This document shows positions 1-10,080 of a stretch of DNA of 64,000 bases, piece by piece. The number at the start of each line of letters is the position of its first letter. Position 1 is the stretch's first letter. The position numbers and the translations under genes are program-made. This stretch comes from an uncultured Lachnospiraceae bacterium. GTDB lineage: Bacteria > Bacillota > Clostridia > Lachnospirales > Lachnospiraceae. The notes below the pieces were generated by a model. That model made no database searches, had not been told where the DNA came from, and saw only the letters and a program-made list of their open reading frames with translations. The stretch lies in NCBI GenBank assembly GCA_947164865.1, contig CAMUYA010000014.1, forward strand, positions 1 through 64,000. The letters are read 5' to 3'.

Positions 1-123
1 AGACCGATTTTGCCCTTAGCAAAGTGTTTCGAGCTTAGCAGCAGAGCCCATGAGACAAACTACAACTCATATTGTCCATGCCGTCACTAAGTAATAACGA
101 GTTACTGTTGGTCCATTAAACTG
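1..123. repeat. Partial copy (cut by window edge) of palindromic intergenic element, subfamily A
   Basis: Bases 1-92 match the reverse complement of about 14633-14730 (e.g. AGACCGATTTTGCCCTTAGCAAA, GAGCTTAGCAGCAGAGCCCATGAGA). CCGTCACTAAGT at 81-92; TTAAACTG end motif at 116-123. Confidence 0.85.
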
Positions 124-155
124 CAATATATCAGAGTAAAGAAGGACAAGGAAAA

Positions 156-1520
156 ATGATTAATCAGTTTGAAGTTATAGAAACGAATAAGATGGTCGAA
201 GAGGAGAATCTTGATGTAAGAACCATCACGATGGGAATAAGTCTTCTCGACTGCATAGATTCGGATCTTGATAAATGCTGCAGAAAGATTCATGACAAGA
301 TTTTCGAATCTGCTAAAGACCTGGTAAAGACCGGAGAGAAGATAGCAAAAGAATATGGTGTCCCTATTGTCAACAAGCGTATTTCCGTAACTCCAATAGC
401 TCTGGTGGGTGGAGCGTGCTGCGACGATCCTGATGACTTTGTAAAGATCGCTAAAACACTCGACAATGTTGCCAGGGAAGTCGGAGTCAATTTTCTTGGA
501 GGATATTCTGCGCTTGTAAGTAAGGGCATGACACATGCGGATGAACTCCTCATGAGATCTATACCCAAGGCACTTGCTTCAACAGAATTTGTGTGCAGTT
601 CGATCAATCTCGGCTCGACCAAGACAGGTATAAATATGGACGCTGTTCGCCTTATGGGAGAGATAATTAAAGAGACTGCGGAACTTACGAAAGATAAAGA
701 TTCATTAGGATGTGCCAAACTTGTTGTGTTTTGCAACGCACCTGATGATAATCCCTTTATGGCAGGAGCTTTTCATGGCGTGACCGAAGCCGACAGGATC
801 ATAAATGTAGGAGTAAGCGGCCCCGGAGTGGTAAAGAAAGCTCTGGAAAGCGTAAGGGGAGAAAGCTTTGAAGTGCTCTGCGAGACTATTAAAAAGACAG
901 CATTTAAGGTGACCAGAGTAGGACAGCTGGTAGCTAAAGAGGCATCGAGGATTCTCGGAGTTCCTTTCGGAATTGTTGACCTGAGCCTTGCTCCCACACC
1001 TGCCATAGGTGATTCCGTGGCGGATATTCTCTGCGAGATAGGACTTGAATATGCAGGAGCTCCGGGAACAACAGCTGCACTTGCTCTTTTGAACGATCAG
1101 GTAAAGAAAGGCGGAGTGATGGCTTCTTCATATGTTGGAGGCCTTAGCGGAGCATTTATTCCTGTGAGTGAAGATCAGGGAATGATCAATGCTGTTGAAG
1201 CAGGGGCACTCACACTTGAGAAGCTGGAAGCTATGACTTGTGTCTGCTCCGTAGGACTTGATATGATCGCTGTTCCCGGTGATACAAAGGCTACAACGAT
1301 ATCAGGAATAATTGCAGATGAGCTGGCTATCGGCATGGTCAATCAGAAAACAACTGCTGTAAGGCTCATACCCGTAATTGGCAAGGGAGTGGGTGAAACA
1401 GTGGAGTTCGGCGGACTTCTCGGACACGCACCGATAATGCCTGTCAACGGGTTTTCGTGCGATGCCTTCGTGAACCGTACAGGAAGAATACCCGCACCGA
1501 TCCATTCATTTAAGAACTAG
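156..1520 (+). CDS. PFL family protein (UPF0210/DUF711)
   Basis: 454 aa [21 protein letters not shown] and [11 protein letters not shown] motifs typical of UPF0210; RBS-like AAGGA upstream. Confidence 0.85.
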   Translation: MINQFEVIETNKMVEEENLDVRTITMGISLLDCIDSDLDKCCRKIHDKIFESAKDLVKTGEKIAKEYGVPIVNKRISVTPIALVGGACCDDPDDFVKIAKTLDNVAREVGVNFLGGYSALVSKGMTHADELLMRSIPKALASTEFVCSSINLGSTKTGINMDAVRLMGEIIKETAELTKDKDSLGCAKLVVFCNAPDDNPFMAGAFHGVTEADRIINVGVSGPGVVKKALESVRGESFEVLCETIKKTAFKVTRVGQLVAKEASRILGVPFGIVDLSLAPTPAIGDSVADILCEIGLEYAGAPGTTAALALLNDQVKKGGVMASSYVGGLSGAFIPVSEDQGMINAVEAGALTLEKLEAMTCVCSVGLDMIAVPGDTKATTISGIIADELAIGMVNQKTTAVRLIPVIGKGVGETVEFGGLLGHAPIMPVNGFSCDAFVNRTGRIPAPIHSFKN

Positions 1521-1522
1521 AT

Positions 1523-2755
1523 TTAAATGATAACAAGAGGTGTGGAGAATTCGTTTCTTGCGGGAGAAACGGTCTTTATTGCAAGAGCGGAATAGTAGAT
1601 CTCGTTGGCCCTGATCTCGTTTCTGAACATTTTCCACGGCTCGGCGAAAAGCATACCGGAAGCGTCGGCAACCTTCGTGATAACAGGTATGGAAGATTTG
1701 TATTTTATCTCGGTGAGAAGCGGCTCTGCATCCCTTCTGAACCCGAGTACTCTTGCGTATGGAATGTAATCGACGAGCTCATAACTTTTAACATCAATGC
1801 CCGTGATGTCAAGCAGTATGTGCATCAGGCACCTTGAGATACGCGTATATGTGCGATCTCTGGTTTTGACTTCTTCGATGAAATTCTTGAATGAGGTAAA
1901 TTCGGGAAGAAGCTTGACTATACGGTCGGAAAGTGTTTTGCTCACATCGAAATATGAAGCATAACCGATCTTTTTCTCCTGAAGAAGTTTATAATACATA
2001 ACTGCGGAAAAATCATCAAGATCCATGATCCTGCCGTTCTCAATCTCATCAAAAAGAGCCATATACGCGGATTCGGGCATGGCAGTGCTGAAATCTCCTC
2101 CCTCGGGAATGGCTTCACGGATAGCTGTGGCAGATGCCCCGTTTGCTTCGGGAGACATATAACGGTCGTGATAATTTGATCCCGCACGGGGTATGGTGAT
2201 GGGCACTATTGATGAATTGCGTTTGGTAAGTGCTCTGATATATTCTATTGCGAGTATATTGTTGGGGGATTCCATGACCCTGGTCGCATCATAAAGAGAT
2301 GCCTCATACTGCATAAGGGCATTGTTTCTGGCTATGGGATATGTATATCCGTCGTGGAGATATCTACCGAGAAGCTCAGCATATTCAGGGGGTTCCTCGG
2401 TAAGAATGCTTGCGATCCGTTTAAGCGATTCGATATTTCCGTTTTCGCTTCCGAAGGAGAGGTAGTTGACCACTCCGAGTTTGTCAAGCAGAGTGACTCC
2501 CGCTGTGGCAAAATACTCGGCGCTTGCAGTGCTATAGCAGGATGGGATCTCGAGAACAAGATCCACACCGTTTTCAAGAGCCATCCTTGTTCTGACAAAT
2601 TTATCAACAACTGCAGGAGCTCCGCGTTGAACAAAATTGCCGCTCATCACTACGATCGTATAATCGGCGTGTGTCATAGCTTTTGAACTCATTATGTGGT
2701 TTAAATGGCCGTTATGAAACGGATTATATTCTGCTATGATGCCGTTAACCGTCAT
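1523..2755 (-). CDS. tmcAL: Nucleotidyltransferase family protein, tRNA(Met) cytidine acetate ligase-like (YlbM/TmcAL)
   Basis: N-terminal GIIAEYNPFHNGHLNHI nucleotidyltransferase HxGH signature; 410 aa. Confidence 0.85.
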   Translation of the reverse strand: MTVNGIIAEYNPFHNGHLNHIMSSKAMTHADYTIVVMSGNFVQRGAPAVVDKFVRTRMALENGVDLVLEIPSCYSTASAEYFATAGVTLLDKLGVVNYLSFGSENGNIESLKRIASILTEEPPEYAELLGRYLHDGYTYPIARNNALMQYEASLYDATRVMESPNNILAIEYIRALTKRNSSIVPITIPRAGSNYHDRYMSPEANGASATAIREAIPEGGDFSTAMPESAYMALFDEIENGRIMDLDDFSAVMYYKLLQEKKIGYASYFDVSKTLSDRIVKLLPEFTSFKNFIEEVKTRDRTYTRISRCLMHILLDITGIDVKSYELVDYIPYARVLGFRRDAEPLLTEIKYKSSIPVITKVADASGMLFAEPWKMFRNEIRANEIYYSALAIKTVSPARNEFSTPLVII

Positions 2756-2944
2756 TGATATGTGAACCTCTGGAAACTAAAAAAATAAATAGTGTGGAAT
2801 ACATTCGAGAACTGAGATTGTAAAGAAACTATGTATATTTGTTCCTCTTTTATATATAATAATATAAATTAATAATAAAAGAAAGCAAATAAATAAATGT
2901 AAGGGCTTTCATTTTTCGTTTCTTTGTGATAATATTTAATAAAG

Positions 2945-2960
2945 CCGTTTATCAAAACGG
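2945..2960. promoter_or_regulatory. 16-bp perfect inverted repeat (CCGTTT-atca-AAACGG) upstream of pta
   Basis: Direct sequence; lies just downstream of an AT-rich GATAATATTTAAT stretch (possible -10). Confidence 0.35.
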
Positions 2961-3001
2961 AATATGTTAATTTGGCATATAAAAAGAGAGGTAAAAGGGA
3001 A

Positions 3002-4003
3002 ATGGCATTTATTGACGGAATCAAAGAAAAAGCAAAGCAGGACAAAAAGACGATTGTTCTTCCCGAGTCTAACGATAAGAGAACGCTTATCGCTGCATCG
3101 GAGATACTCAAAGAAGGTATCGCAAACCTGATCATGATCGGAAATAAAGAGAAGATCATGGATGGTGCCACATGGCTGGAGATAGAGCTTGACGGACTTG
3201 AGATACTTGATCCCAATGATACTCCGAAGCTTGACGAATATACGGACCTTCTTTATGAATGCAGGAAGGCCAAAGGAATGACTCCCGAAAAGGCAAGAGA
3301 GACTCTTCTTAACGACTGGCTCACTTTCGGTATCATGATGGTTAAGAATAATGATGCAGACGGAATGGTTGCCGGTGCATGTCATTCTACTGCAGATACG
3401 CTTCGCCCTGCGCTTCAGATACTTAAGACGGCACCCGGAGTAAAGCTTGTCAGCGCATTCTTTATCGTTGATACTATAAAGAAGGATATGGGAGAAAATG
3501 GTGCATTCCTCTTTGCGGATTGTGGACTTAATCAGGATCCCACCGCAGAGGAACTGGCTGTAATAGCTGATTCTTCCGCAAGATCCTTCAAGCAGCTCAT
3601 AGGTCCCAAGCCTCAGATCGCTATGCTCAGCCATTCAACAATGGGTTCTGCAAAGCATGAGCTGGTTACAAAGATGGTTAATGCCACAAATATTGCGAAG
3701 CGGGAATATCCTCATCTCGTCATAGACGGAGAGCTTCAGCTTGATGCCGCTCTGGTTCCTCATGTAGCCAAAACAAAGGCTCCGGGAAGCCCTGTTGCAG
3801 GTCATGCAAATGTACTTATCTTCCCTAATCTTGATGCGGGAAATATAGGATATAAGCTTGTTCAGAGGCTCGGAAATGCAGAAGCATACGGGCCGATGCT
3901 TCAGGGTATAGCAAAGCCTGTTAACGATCTTTCGCGCGGATGCTCTTGGCAGGATATCGTGGGCGTTGTGGCACTCACGGCTGTTCAGGCACAGTTGGTA
4001 TAG
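3002..4003 (+). CDS. pta: Phosphate acetyltransferase
   Basis: MAFIDGIKEKAKQDKKTIVLPES; followed by ackA. The ORF is open from 2972, but ATG 3002 has RBS GAGGTAAAAGG. Confidence 0.93.
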   Translation: MAFIDGIKEKAKQDKKTIVLPESNDKRTLIAASEILKEGIANLIMIGNKEKIMDGATWLEIELDGLEILDPNDTPKLDEYTDLLYECRKAKGMTPEKARETLLNDWLTFGIMMVKNNDADGMVAGACHSTADTLRPALQILKTAPGVKLVSAFFIVDTIKKDMGENGAFLFADCGLNQDPTAEELAVIADSSARSFKQLIGPKPQIAMLSHSTMGSAKHELVTKMVNATNIAKREYPHLVIDGELQLDAALVPHVAKTKAPGSPVAGHANVLIFPNLDAGNIGYKLVQRLGNAEAYGPMLQGIAKPVNDLSRGCSWQDIVGVVALTAVQAQLV

Positions 4004-4099
4004 AATATGTCATTGCAGTGATGCGGGTCGGTACAAACTCGCTGTTACATGATCTTGCGTAAAAAAATATAATTTGTATAAATATAAAGGAGCAGAAAG

Positions 4100-5293
4100 A
4101 TGAAAATTCTTGTTATAAATTGTGGTTCATCATCGCTTAAGTTTCAGCTTATAGACAGCGAGACCGAGCAGTGGCTTGCAAAGGGACTTTGTGAGAGGAT
4201 AGGGATCGACGGAAGCCGGATAGTATATCAGAAGGCCGGCGGAGATAAGGAGACGACAGTTTCCCCGATGCCTGACCACACTGAGGCTATAAGGCTGGTA
4301 CTTGAAGCTCTTACCAATGAAAAGACTGGTGCAATAAAGAGCCTTTCGGAAATAGATGCTGTTGGACACAGAGTCGTTCACGGCGGTGAAAAGTTTGCCT
4401 CAAGCACCCTGATCACCCCGGAAGTTATCGAAGCGATCAAAGAGTGTAACGATCTTGCTCCTCTTCATAATCCCGCAAATCTTATAGGAATTGATGCATG
4501 TCAGAAGCTGATGCCTGGCGTGCCCATGGTGGCTGTATTCGATACCGCATTCCATCAGACCATGCCGCCTGAGGCCTATATGTATGGTCTTCCCTATTCA
4601 TACTACGAGAAGTATAAGATCCGTCGCTACGGATTCCACGGAACAAGTCATTCATATGTATCAAAGAAGCTTGCCGAGGATCTCGGAAAAAAGCCCGAAG
4701 ATCTTAAGGTTATAGTTTGCCACCTCGGAAACGGTGCTTCCGTGTCGGCGGTTAAATACGGAAAGTGCGTAGACACTTCAATGGGACTCACACCTCTTCA
4801 GGGCCTTATCATGGGAACCAGAAGCGGAGATATCGATCCTGCTATAATTGAGTTTATCGCACATAAAGAGAATAAGAATATAGATGAGGTCATGACCATC
4901 CTTAACAAGAAGTCAGGCGTTTACGGCTTATCGGGTGATCTTTCATCAGATTTCAGAGATCTTGAGGATGCTTATAACAAGGGTGATGAGAAGGCTAAGA
5001 TCGCAGTCAAGACCTTCTGCTACAATGTAGCAAAGTACATCGGTGCTTATACCGCAGCGATGAATGGAGTGGATGCTATCGCATTTACCGCAGGCGTAGG
5101 AGAGAATGCGGCATTTGTGAGAAAGCTTATCTGTGAGTATCTTGGCTTCCTTGGGATCACGATCGATGATGCGGCAAACAATACCAGAGGTGATGATACG
5201 GTTATTTCCACCAAAGAAAGCAAGGTAACCGTTATGTTTATTCCTACCAACGAGGAACTGGCCATAGCGAGAGAGACTCTGGCACTGATTTAA
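4100..5293 (+). CDS. ackA: Acetate kinase
   Basis: [38 protein letters not shown] signatures; 397 aa. Confidence 0.97.
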   Translation: MKILVINCGSSSLKFQLIDSETEQWLAKGLCERIGIDGSRIVYQKAGGDKETTVSPMPDHTEAIRLVLEALTNEKTGAIKSLSEIDAVGHRVVHGGEKFASSTLITPEVIEAIKECNDLAPLHNPANLIGIDACQKLMPGVPMVAVFDTAFHQTMPPEAYMYGLPYSYYEKYKIRRYGFHGTSHSYVSKKLAEDLGKKPEDLKVIVCHLGNGASVSAVKYGKCVDTSMGLTPLQGLIMGTRSGDIDPAIIEFIAHKENKNIDEVMTILNKKSGVYGLSGDLSSDFRDLEDAYNKGDEKAKIAVKTFCYNVAKYIGAYTAAMNGVDAIAFTAGVGENAAFVRKLICEYLGFLGITIDDAANNTRGDDTVISTKESKVTVMFIPTNEELAIARETLALI

Positions 5294-5305
5294 GAATTCA
5301 TTATG

Positions 5306-5355
5306 TAAGACGGAGACGAATGATCCTGATATCATCGTTTCCGTCTTATTTTTTT
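5306..5355 (+). terminator. Rho-independent terminator after ackA
   Basis: TAAGACGGAgACGAaTGAT...ATCATCGTttCCGTCTTA stem followed by a T-run. Confidence 0.85.
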
Positions 5356-5439
5356 ACGCTTCCAAAAGGAACTTCGATATCAGAATAGGGGTAACATGTC
5401 TTTACCTTTACCTAAGAATAACCGAAATACAATAAATTG

Positions 5440-5468
5440 TTTACATCTGGTCAAATATATAGTATAAT
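5440..5468 (+). promoter_or_regulatory. Sigma-A-like promoter for citrate synthase gene
   Basis: TTTACA - 17 nt - TATAAT. Confidence 0.65.
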
Positions 5469-5532
5469 TTGAAAGTCGGCACCGATATACATGTATACAA
5501 TTCATAAAGATCGGTAGCCAACCATTATCTAT

Positions 5533-7002
5533 TTGAAGGAGGGCACTGATTTGGCAGATATTTATTCAGTACACGAAAAAAATGAAATGCTCGATTTTGA
5601 CGAGATGGAAAGCCTCAGGCATGAGCTTGATGTGCTCCAGGATGTACTTGAACATAACCATCATATAGATAAAAACCTTTACCTTGAATTTGATGTTAAA
5701 AGAGGTTTGAGAGATGCGGCCGGAAAGGGCGTGCTTACAGGCTTGACCGAGATTTCCGATGTTGTTGCATATGATCTGATAGACGGAAATCTTGTTCCAT
5801 GTGACGGCAGGCTTTATTATCAGGGCGTCAATGTCGTTGATTTTATAAAGGGACTCGGCGACAGACGCTATGGCTTTGAGGAAGCGACTTATCTGCTTAT
5901 TTTCGGAAGTCTGCCAACCCAAAAACAGCTGGATGATTTTATTGCTGCGAATACCGAATTTCAGACTCTCGGTGCACGTTTTACCAGAGACGTTGTCATG
6001 AAGGCATCAAATGCCAATATCATGAATGCTCTGCAGAGATGTGTGCTCACTCTTTATACTTATGACAAGAATCCCGATGATATTTCCGTAAGGAATGTTC
6101 TGAGACAGTCCATAGAGCTGATCAATAAGCTTCCTCTTCTGGCTGTATATTCCTATATGGCATATTGTCATTTCAGAAAAGACGAGGCTCTTGTTATAAG
6201 GAATCCCAAGAAGGATCTTTCGGTATCCGAGAATATTCTTCAGATGATGAGGCCTGACGGAAAGTATACGGAACTTGAGGCAAAAGTTCTTGATGTTGCA
6301 CTCATCCTTCATGCCGATCACGGCGGAGGAAACAACTCAACCTTTACAACGCACGTTGTTACATCATCGGGAACAGATACATATTCTTCGATCGCCGCAT
6401 CCATCGGTTCCCTTAAGGGTTTCCGTCACGGTGGCGCAAACCTTAAGGTTGAGAATATGTTTAAGGATCTGTACGAGCATATCAAAAACCGCGAAGATGA
6501 TGCAGAGGTAGAGGAGTATCTTGCCAAGATCCTCAGCAAAAAGGCATTTGATAAGCAGGGACTTATTTACGGTATGGGACATGCGGTATATACCTTATCC
6601 GATCCCAGAGAGGTCGTCCTGAAAGAATATGCGCGCAAGCTTGCCATAGAGAAAGATCGTCTTAAAGATTTTGAATTCTATGAGAGAGTAGAAAGAATTG
6701 CGGGCAGACTGATCATGGAGCAGAAGAATGTTCACAAGGAAGTCTGTGCGAATGTCGATTTCTACAGCGGCCTTGTTTACAGTATGCTTGGAATTCCTGA
6801 GGAACTGTTTACTCCCATCTTTGCGATCGCGCGTATTTCCGGATGGTGCGCTCATCGTCTTGAGGAGATAATCAATACCGGAAAGATCATAAGGCCGGCT
6901 TATAAATATGTGGGACATCACGTCCCTTATGTGAGCATAGAAAAGAGAGAAGCGGTTCCCAAGAAAAAAAAGGCGCGTTCAAAAAAAGACCTGCAGGTAT
7001 AG
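5533..7002 (+). CDS. gltA: Citrate synthase
   Basis: HADHGGGNNSTFTTHVVTSSGTDTYSSIAASIGSLKGFRHGGAN; start codon uncertain (TTG 5551 possible). Confidence 0.9.
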   Translation: MKEGTDLADIYSVHEKNEMLDFDEMESLRHELDVLQDVLEHNHHIDKNLYLEFDVKRGLRDAAGKGVLTGLTEISDVVAYDLIDGNLVPCDGRLYYQGVNVVDFIKGLGDRRYGFEEATYLLIFGSLPTQKQLDDFIAANTEFQTLGARFTRDVVMKASNANIMNALQRCVLTLYTYDKNPDDISVRNVLRQSIELINKLPLLAVYSYMAYCHFRKDEALVIRNPKKDLSVSENILQMMRPDGKYTELEAKVLDVALILHADHGGGNNSTFTTHVVTSSGTDTYSSIAASIGSLKGFRHGGANLKVENMFKDLYEHIKNREDDAEVEEYLAKILSKKAFDKQGLIYGMGHAVYTLSDPREVVLKEYARKLAIEKDRLKDFEFYERVERIAGRLIMEQKNVHKEVCANVDFYSGLVYSMLGIPEELFTPIFAIARISGWCAHRLEEIINTGKIIRPAYKYVGHHVPYVSIEKREAVPKKKKARSKKDLQV

Positions 7003-7046
7003 CTTAAAGAAACATTCTCTTAATACGAATTTTTTTGCAAAACCAC

Positions 7047-7075
7047 TTGACATAATCCCAATGTATTTTTATAAT
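7047..7075 (+). promoter_or_regulatory. Sigma-A-like promoter for yceD-rpmF operon
   Basis: TTGACA - 17 nt - TATAAT, perfect consensus. Confidence 0.8.
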
Positions 7076-7121
7076 ATCATGGTGTGCGATTTTGCACGTG
7101 ATTCTGTACAAAGGGCTTAAC

Positions 7122-7643
7122 ATGCTGATAAACCTTTCGGATGTTTTTAATACCGTTGGAAAGACTCTGGAGACTGAAATACCGGTTTCCGGCTATTCCT
7201 TCGAAGGCAGTCTCGGAAGCTACAGGCTCCTTAAGGGAGATGCTTTCAGAATAAAGGCCGAGGGCATAGGAAAGGGAAGAGCAAAGGTTAGCGGCACCGC
7301 ACATCTGTACTTTGCCGGTACCTGCGACAGATGCCTTAAAGAGGCTCCTGTGGAGATCAGCATTTCCTTCGAGAGAGAGTTCGCCTCCCCTGATTTTAAA
7401 TCGGATGATGAGGACGAAAACGAAGAGATCCATGAGTTTATGGATGGATTCAAGCTGGATAGCGATGCTCTTTTGTATGATGAAATTACTGTAAACTGGC
7501 CTGTTAAAATCCTGTGCCGTGAGGATTGCAGAGGGCTGTGCCCTGTTTGCGGACATGATTTGAACGAGGGAGATTGCGGATGCGATACCTTTGTGCCGGA
7601 CCCTCGCATGGCTGTATTGTCGGACATTTTTCATAGGGATTGA
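7122..7643 (+). CDS. DUF177/YceD family protein
   Basis: CDRCLKEAPVEI and CREDCRGLCPVCGHDLNEGDCGC motifs; immediately upstream of rpmF. ORF open from 7092; ATG at 7122. Confidence 0.88.
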   Translation: MLINLSDVFNTVGKTLETEIPVSGYSFEGSLGSYRLLKGDAFRIKAEGIGKGRAKVSGTAHLYFAGTCDRCLKEAPVEISISFEREFASPDFKSDDEDENEEIHEFMDGFKLDSDALLYDEITVNWPVKILCREDCRGLCPVCGHDLNEGDCGCDTFVPDPRMAVLSDIFHRD

Positions 7644-7694
7644 TATATGAGAATGCTCCGGTACATATTTCGAGACACTAAGGAGGTGTGAATC

Positions 7695-7874
7695 ATGTCT
7701 ATCTGCCCCAAGAACAAATCTTCCAAAGGAAGAAGAGATCAGAGAAGAGCTAACTGGAAGATGTCAGCTCCCACTTTGGTAAAGTGCAGCAAGTGCGGCG
7801 CTCTTATGATGCCTCACAGAGTATGCAAAAAGTGTGGCTCTTACGACAAGAAGCAGGTTATCGATGTTGAATAA
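7695..7874 (+). CDS. rpmF: 50S ribosomal protein L32
   Basis: Not in ORF track (59 aa). Own translation MSICPKNKSSKGRRDQRRANWKMSAPTLVKCSKCGALMMPHRVCKKCGSYDKKQVIDVE; AGGAGGTG RBS. Confidence 0.95.
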   Translation: MSICPKNKSSKGRRDQRRANWKMSAPTLVKCSKCGALMMPHRVCKKCGSYDKKQVIDVE

Positions 7875-7905
7875 TATTGTATCTGCCTGAAGATAAGAGA
7901 TTACA

Positions 7906-7935
7906 AAGAAGCTGCCTGTGCGGCTTCTTTTTTTG
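7906..7935 (+). terminator. Rho-independent terminator after rpmF
   Basis: AAGAAGC-tgcctgtgcg-GCTTCTT followed by T-run. Confidence 0.75.
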
Positions 7936-8023
7936 TGATTTTTTTTATGAGATTTTTTATTGCTTTTTGACGACTGCTCTTGTATAGTATTTTTAGACTA
8001 TACGAATAAGGATAACGGAGTAA

Positions 8024-9058
8024 ATGGAAAATATCGTTAAAGTCGCTGTTGATGCCATGGGCGGAGACAATGCCCCCGTTGAGATCGTAAAGGGTGCTGT
8101 TGAGGCTTCCAACGCCGAGTCGAGAGTTAAGATATATCTGTGCGGAAAAGAGCAGCTTATCCGCGAAGAGCTTGCAAAATATACCTATGACCCGGATAAG
8201 ATCGAGATCGTTCACTGCAGCGAGGTTATTGAGACGGCCGAGCCGCCTGTAAATGCCGTTAGAAGGAAGAAGGATTCCTCTCTGGTGAGAGCGATGTATC
8301 TCGTGAAAGAAGGCGAGTGTGATGCTCTTGTTACGGCAGGGTCGACAGGTGCATTTCTTGTCGGCGGACAGGTTATCGTCGGAAGGATCAGAGGCATCGA
8401 AAGACCGCCTCTTGCCACTGTGATCCCAACAACAAGAGGTATCTCGTTTTTGCTTGACTGCGGTGCAAATGTTGACGCCAAGCCTACTGCAATAGTTCAA
8501 TTTGCACAGATGGGTTCCATCTATGCCGAGAATTTTCTCGGGATTGAGAATCCTACCGTAGGTATAGTGAATATCGGAGCCGAGGAAGAAAAAGGAAATG
8601 CTCTTGTTAAAGAGACATTCCCTCTGTTAAAGGAAGCTCAGGGCATCAATTTCATAGGAAGCTGTGAAGCCAGAGATATCCCCTACGGCGGAGCTGATGT
8701 TGTAGTGGCAGAGGCATTTACCGGAAATGTCTGTCTTAAGATGATGGAGGGAACATCGGGAGCTCTTATCAAGATGATAAAGAAGGGCCTTACAAGCACC
8801 TTTATTGCAAAGATCGGAGCCGGGCTTGCCAAGAAGGCTTTGAAGAAGACCCTCAAGACATTTGATACCGAGAGCTATGGCGGAGCGCCTCTTCTCGGAT
8901 GTAACGGGCTTTTGGTCAAGACTCACGGAAGCAGTTCTTCTGTGGCTATCAGGAACTCTATTTTCCAGTGCGTAAAGTTTACGGATCTTGATATTAACGG
9001 AAAGATAAAAGAAAGGCTTCAGGTTAATGAAAACAAAAATGAAGCCGATGTTCAATAA
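8024..9058 (+). CDS. plsX: Phosphate acyltransferase PlsX
   Basis: VAVDAMGGDNAP signature; followed by acpP. Confidence 0.95.
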   Translation: MENIVKVAVDAMGGDNAPVEIVKGAVEASNAESRVKIYLCGKEQLIREELAKYTYDPDKIEIVHCSEVIETAEPPVNAVRRKKDSSLVRAMYLVKEGECDALVTAGSTGAFLVGGQVIVGRIRGIERPPLATVIPTTRGISFLLDCGANVDAKPTAIVQFAQMGSIYAENFLGIENPTVGIVNIGAEEEKGNALVKETFPLLKEAQGINFIGSCEARDIPYGGADVVVAEAFTGNVCLKMMEGTSGALIKMIKKGLTSTFIAKIGAGLAKKALKKTLKTFDTESYGGAPLLGCNGLLVKTHGSSSSVAIRNSIFQCVKFTDLDINGKIKERLQVNENKNEADVQ

Positions 9059-9081
9059 TTCATTTAAGGAAGGTATTAGAG

Positions 9082-9312
9082 ATGGAATTTGAAAAGCTGA
9101 AATCAATCATTGCAGAAGTACTTAATGTTGATCCCGATGAGATCACCCTTGATACAACATTTACGGATGATCTCGGAGCTGATTCTCTCGATGTTTACCA
9201 GATCATCATGGGAATAGAAGATGCTTTTGATATTCATGTTGAGGAAGAAGCTGCAGAGCAGATCACCACAGTCGGTCAGGCTGTTGATCTTATAAAGGAT
9301 GCTCTGAATTGA
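9082..9312 (+). CDS. acpP: Acyl carrier protein
   Basis: 76 aa; DDLGADSLDVYQIIM phosphopantetheine site. Confidence 0.96.
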   Translation: MEFEKLKSIIAEVLNVDPDEITLDTTFTDDLGADSLDVYQIIMGIEDAFDIHVEEEAAEQITTVGQAVDLIKDALN

Positions 9313-9330
9313 TTTTTTAAGGATAAATAC

Positions 9331-9362
9331 GGGAAGGGATAACTATGCCCTTCCCTGTTTTG
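9331..9362 (+). terminator. Hairpin terminator between acpP and rnc
   Basis: GGGAAGGG-ataactatg-CCCTTCCC then TGTTTTGG (weak U tract). Confidence 0.55.
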
Positions 9363-9378
9363 GTTTGGTAAGATTAAA

Positions 9379-10080
9379 ATGAATAACAATGATTTTTCAA
9401 AGCTTGAAGAAAAGATCGGCTATTTCTTCAACGATAAGCTTTTGCTCAGACAGGCACTGACCCACAGTTCCTATGCCAATGAGCAGAAGATAAACAAGTC
9501 GGGTGATTATGAAAGACTTGAATTTCTGGGTGATGCGGTTCTTGAAGTTGTTTCTTCGGAATTCCTTTTTCATAAATATCCGGATCTGCCTGAGGGTAAG
9601 CTGACTAAGCTTCGCGCATCTATGGTGTGCGAATCCTCACTTGCAATGTGCGCGCGGGATCTTGATCTCGGGAGCTATATTTTTCTTGGAAAAGGCGAAG
9701 AGGCAACCGGAGGCAGAAACAGAGAGAGCATCACATCCGATGTCATGGAGGCCATAATTGGCGCTATTTTCCTTGACGGCGGTATGGAGAAAGCCAAGCT
9801 TCATATAAACCGCTTTATCCTTTCAGATCTTGAGGATAAAGCGCTTTTCTATGACAGCAAGAGCAGACTTCAGGAAGTTCTGCAGGGCGTGCTCAAGAAA
9901 GAGTTTGAATACATACTTAACAGTGAGAGCGGCCCGGAGCACGATAAGACTTTTGACGTGTCGGTGGTTTCGCTGGGAGAAGAGCTGGGGCGCGGAACCG
10001 GCAGGACCAAGAAGGGAGCAGAACAGCAGGCTGCTTATCAGGCATTATTAAAGTTGAGAGATAAAGGCTATGTTTCTTAA
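9379..10080 (+). CDS. rnc: Ribonuclease III
   Basis: ERLEFLGDAVLEVVSSEFLF; C-terminal dsRBD. Confidence 0.96.
   Translation: MNNNDFSKLEEKIGYFFNDKLLLRQALTHSSYANEQKINKSGDYERLEFLGDAVLEVVSSEFLFHKYPDLPEGKLTKLRASMVCESSLAMCARDLDLGSYIFLGKGEEATGGRNRESITSDVMEAIIGAIFLDGGMEKAKLHINRFILSDLEDKALFYDSKSRLQEVLQGVLKKEFEYILNSESGPEHDKTFDVSVVSLGEELGRGTGRTKKGAEQQAAYQALLKLRDKGYVS

Noticed and set aside
2936-3634. Long antisense ORFs overlapping pta (e.g. 232 aa) and other shadow ORFs in the track
   Set aside because: Opposite a well-supported housekeeping gene, no recognisable domains, composition typical of antisense frames.
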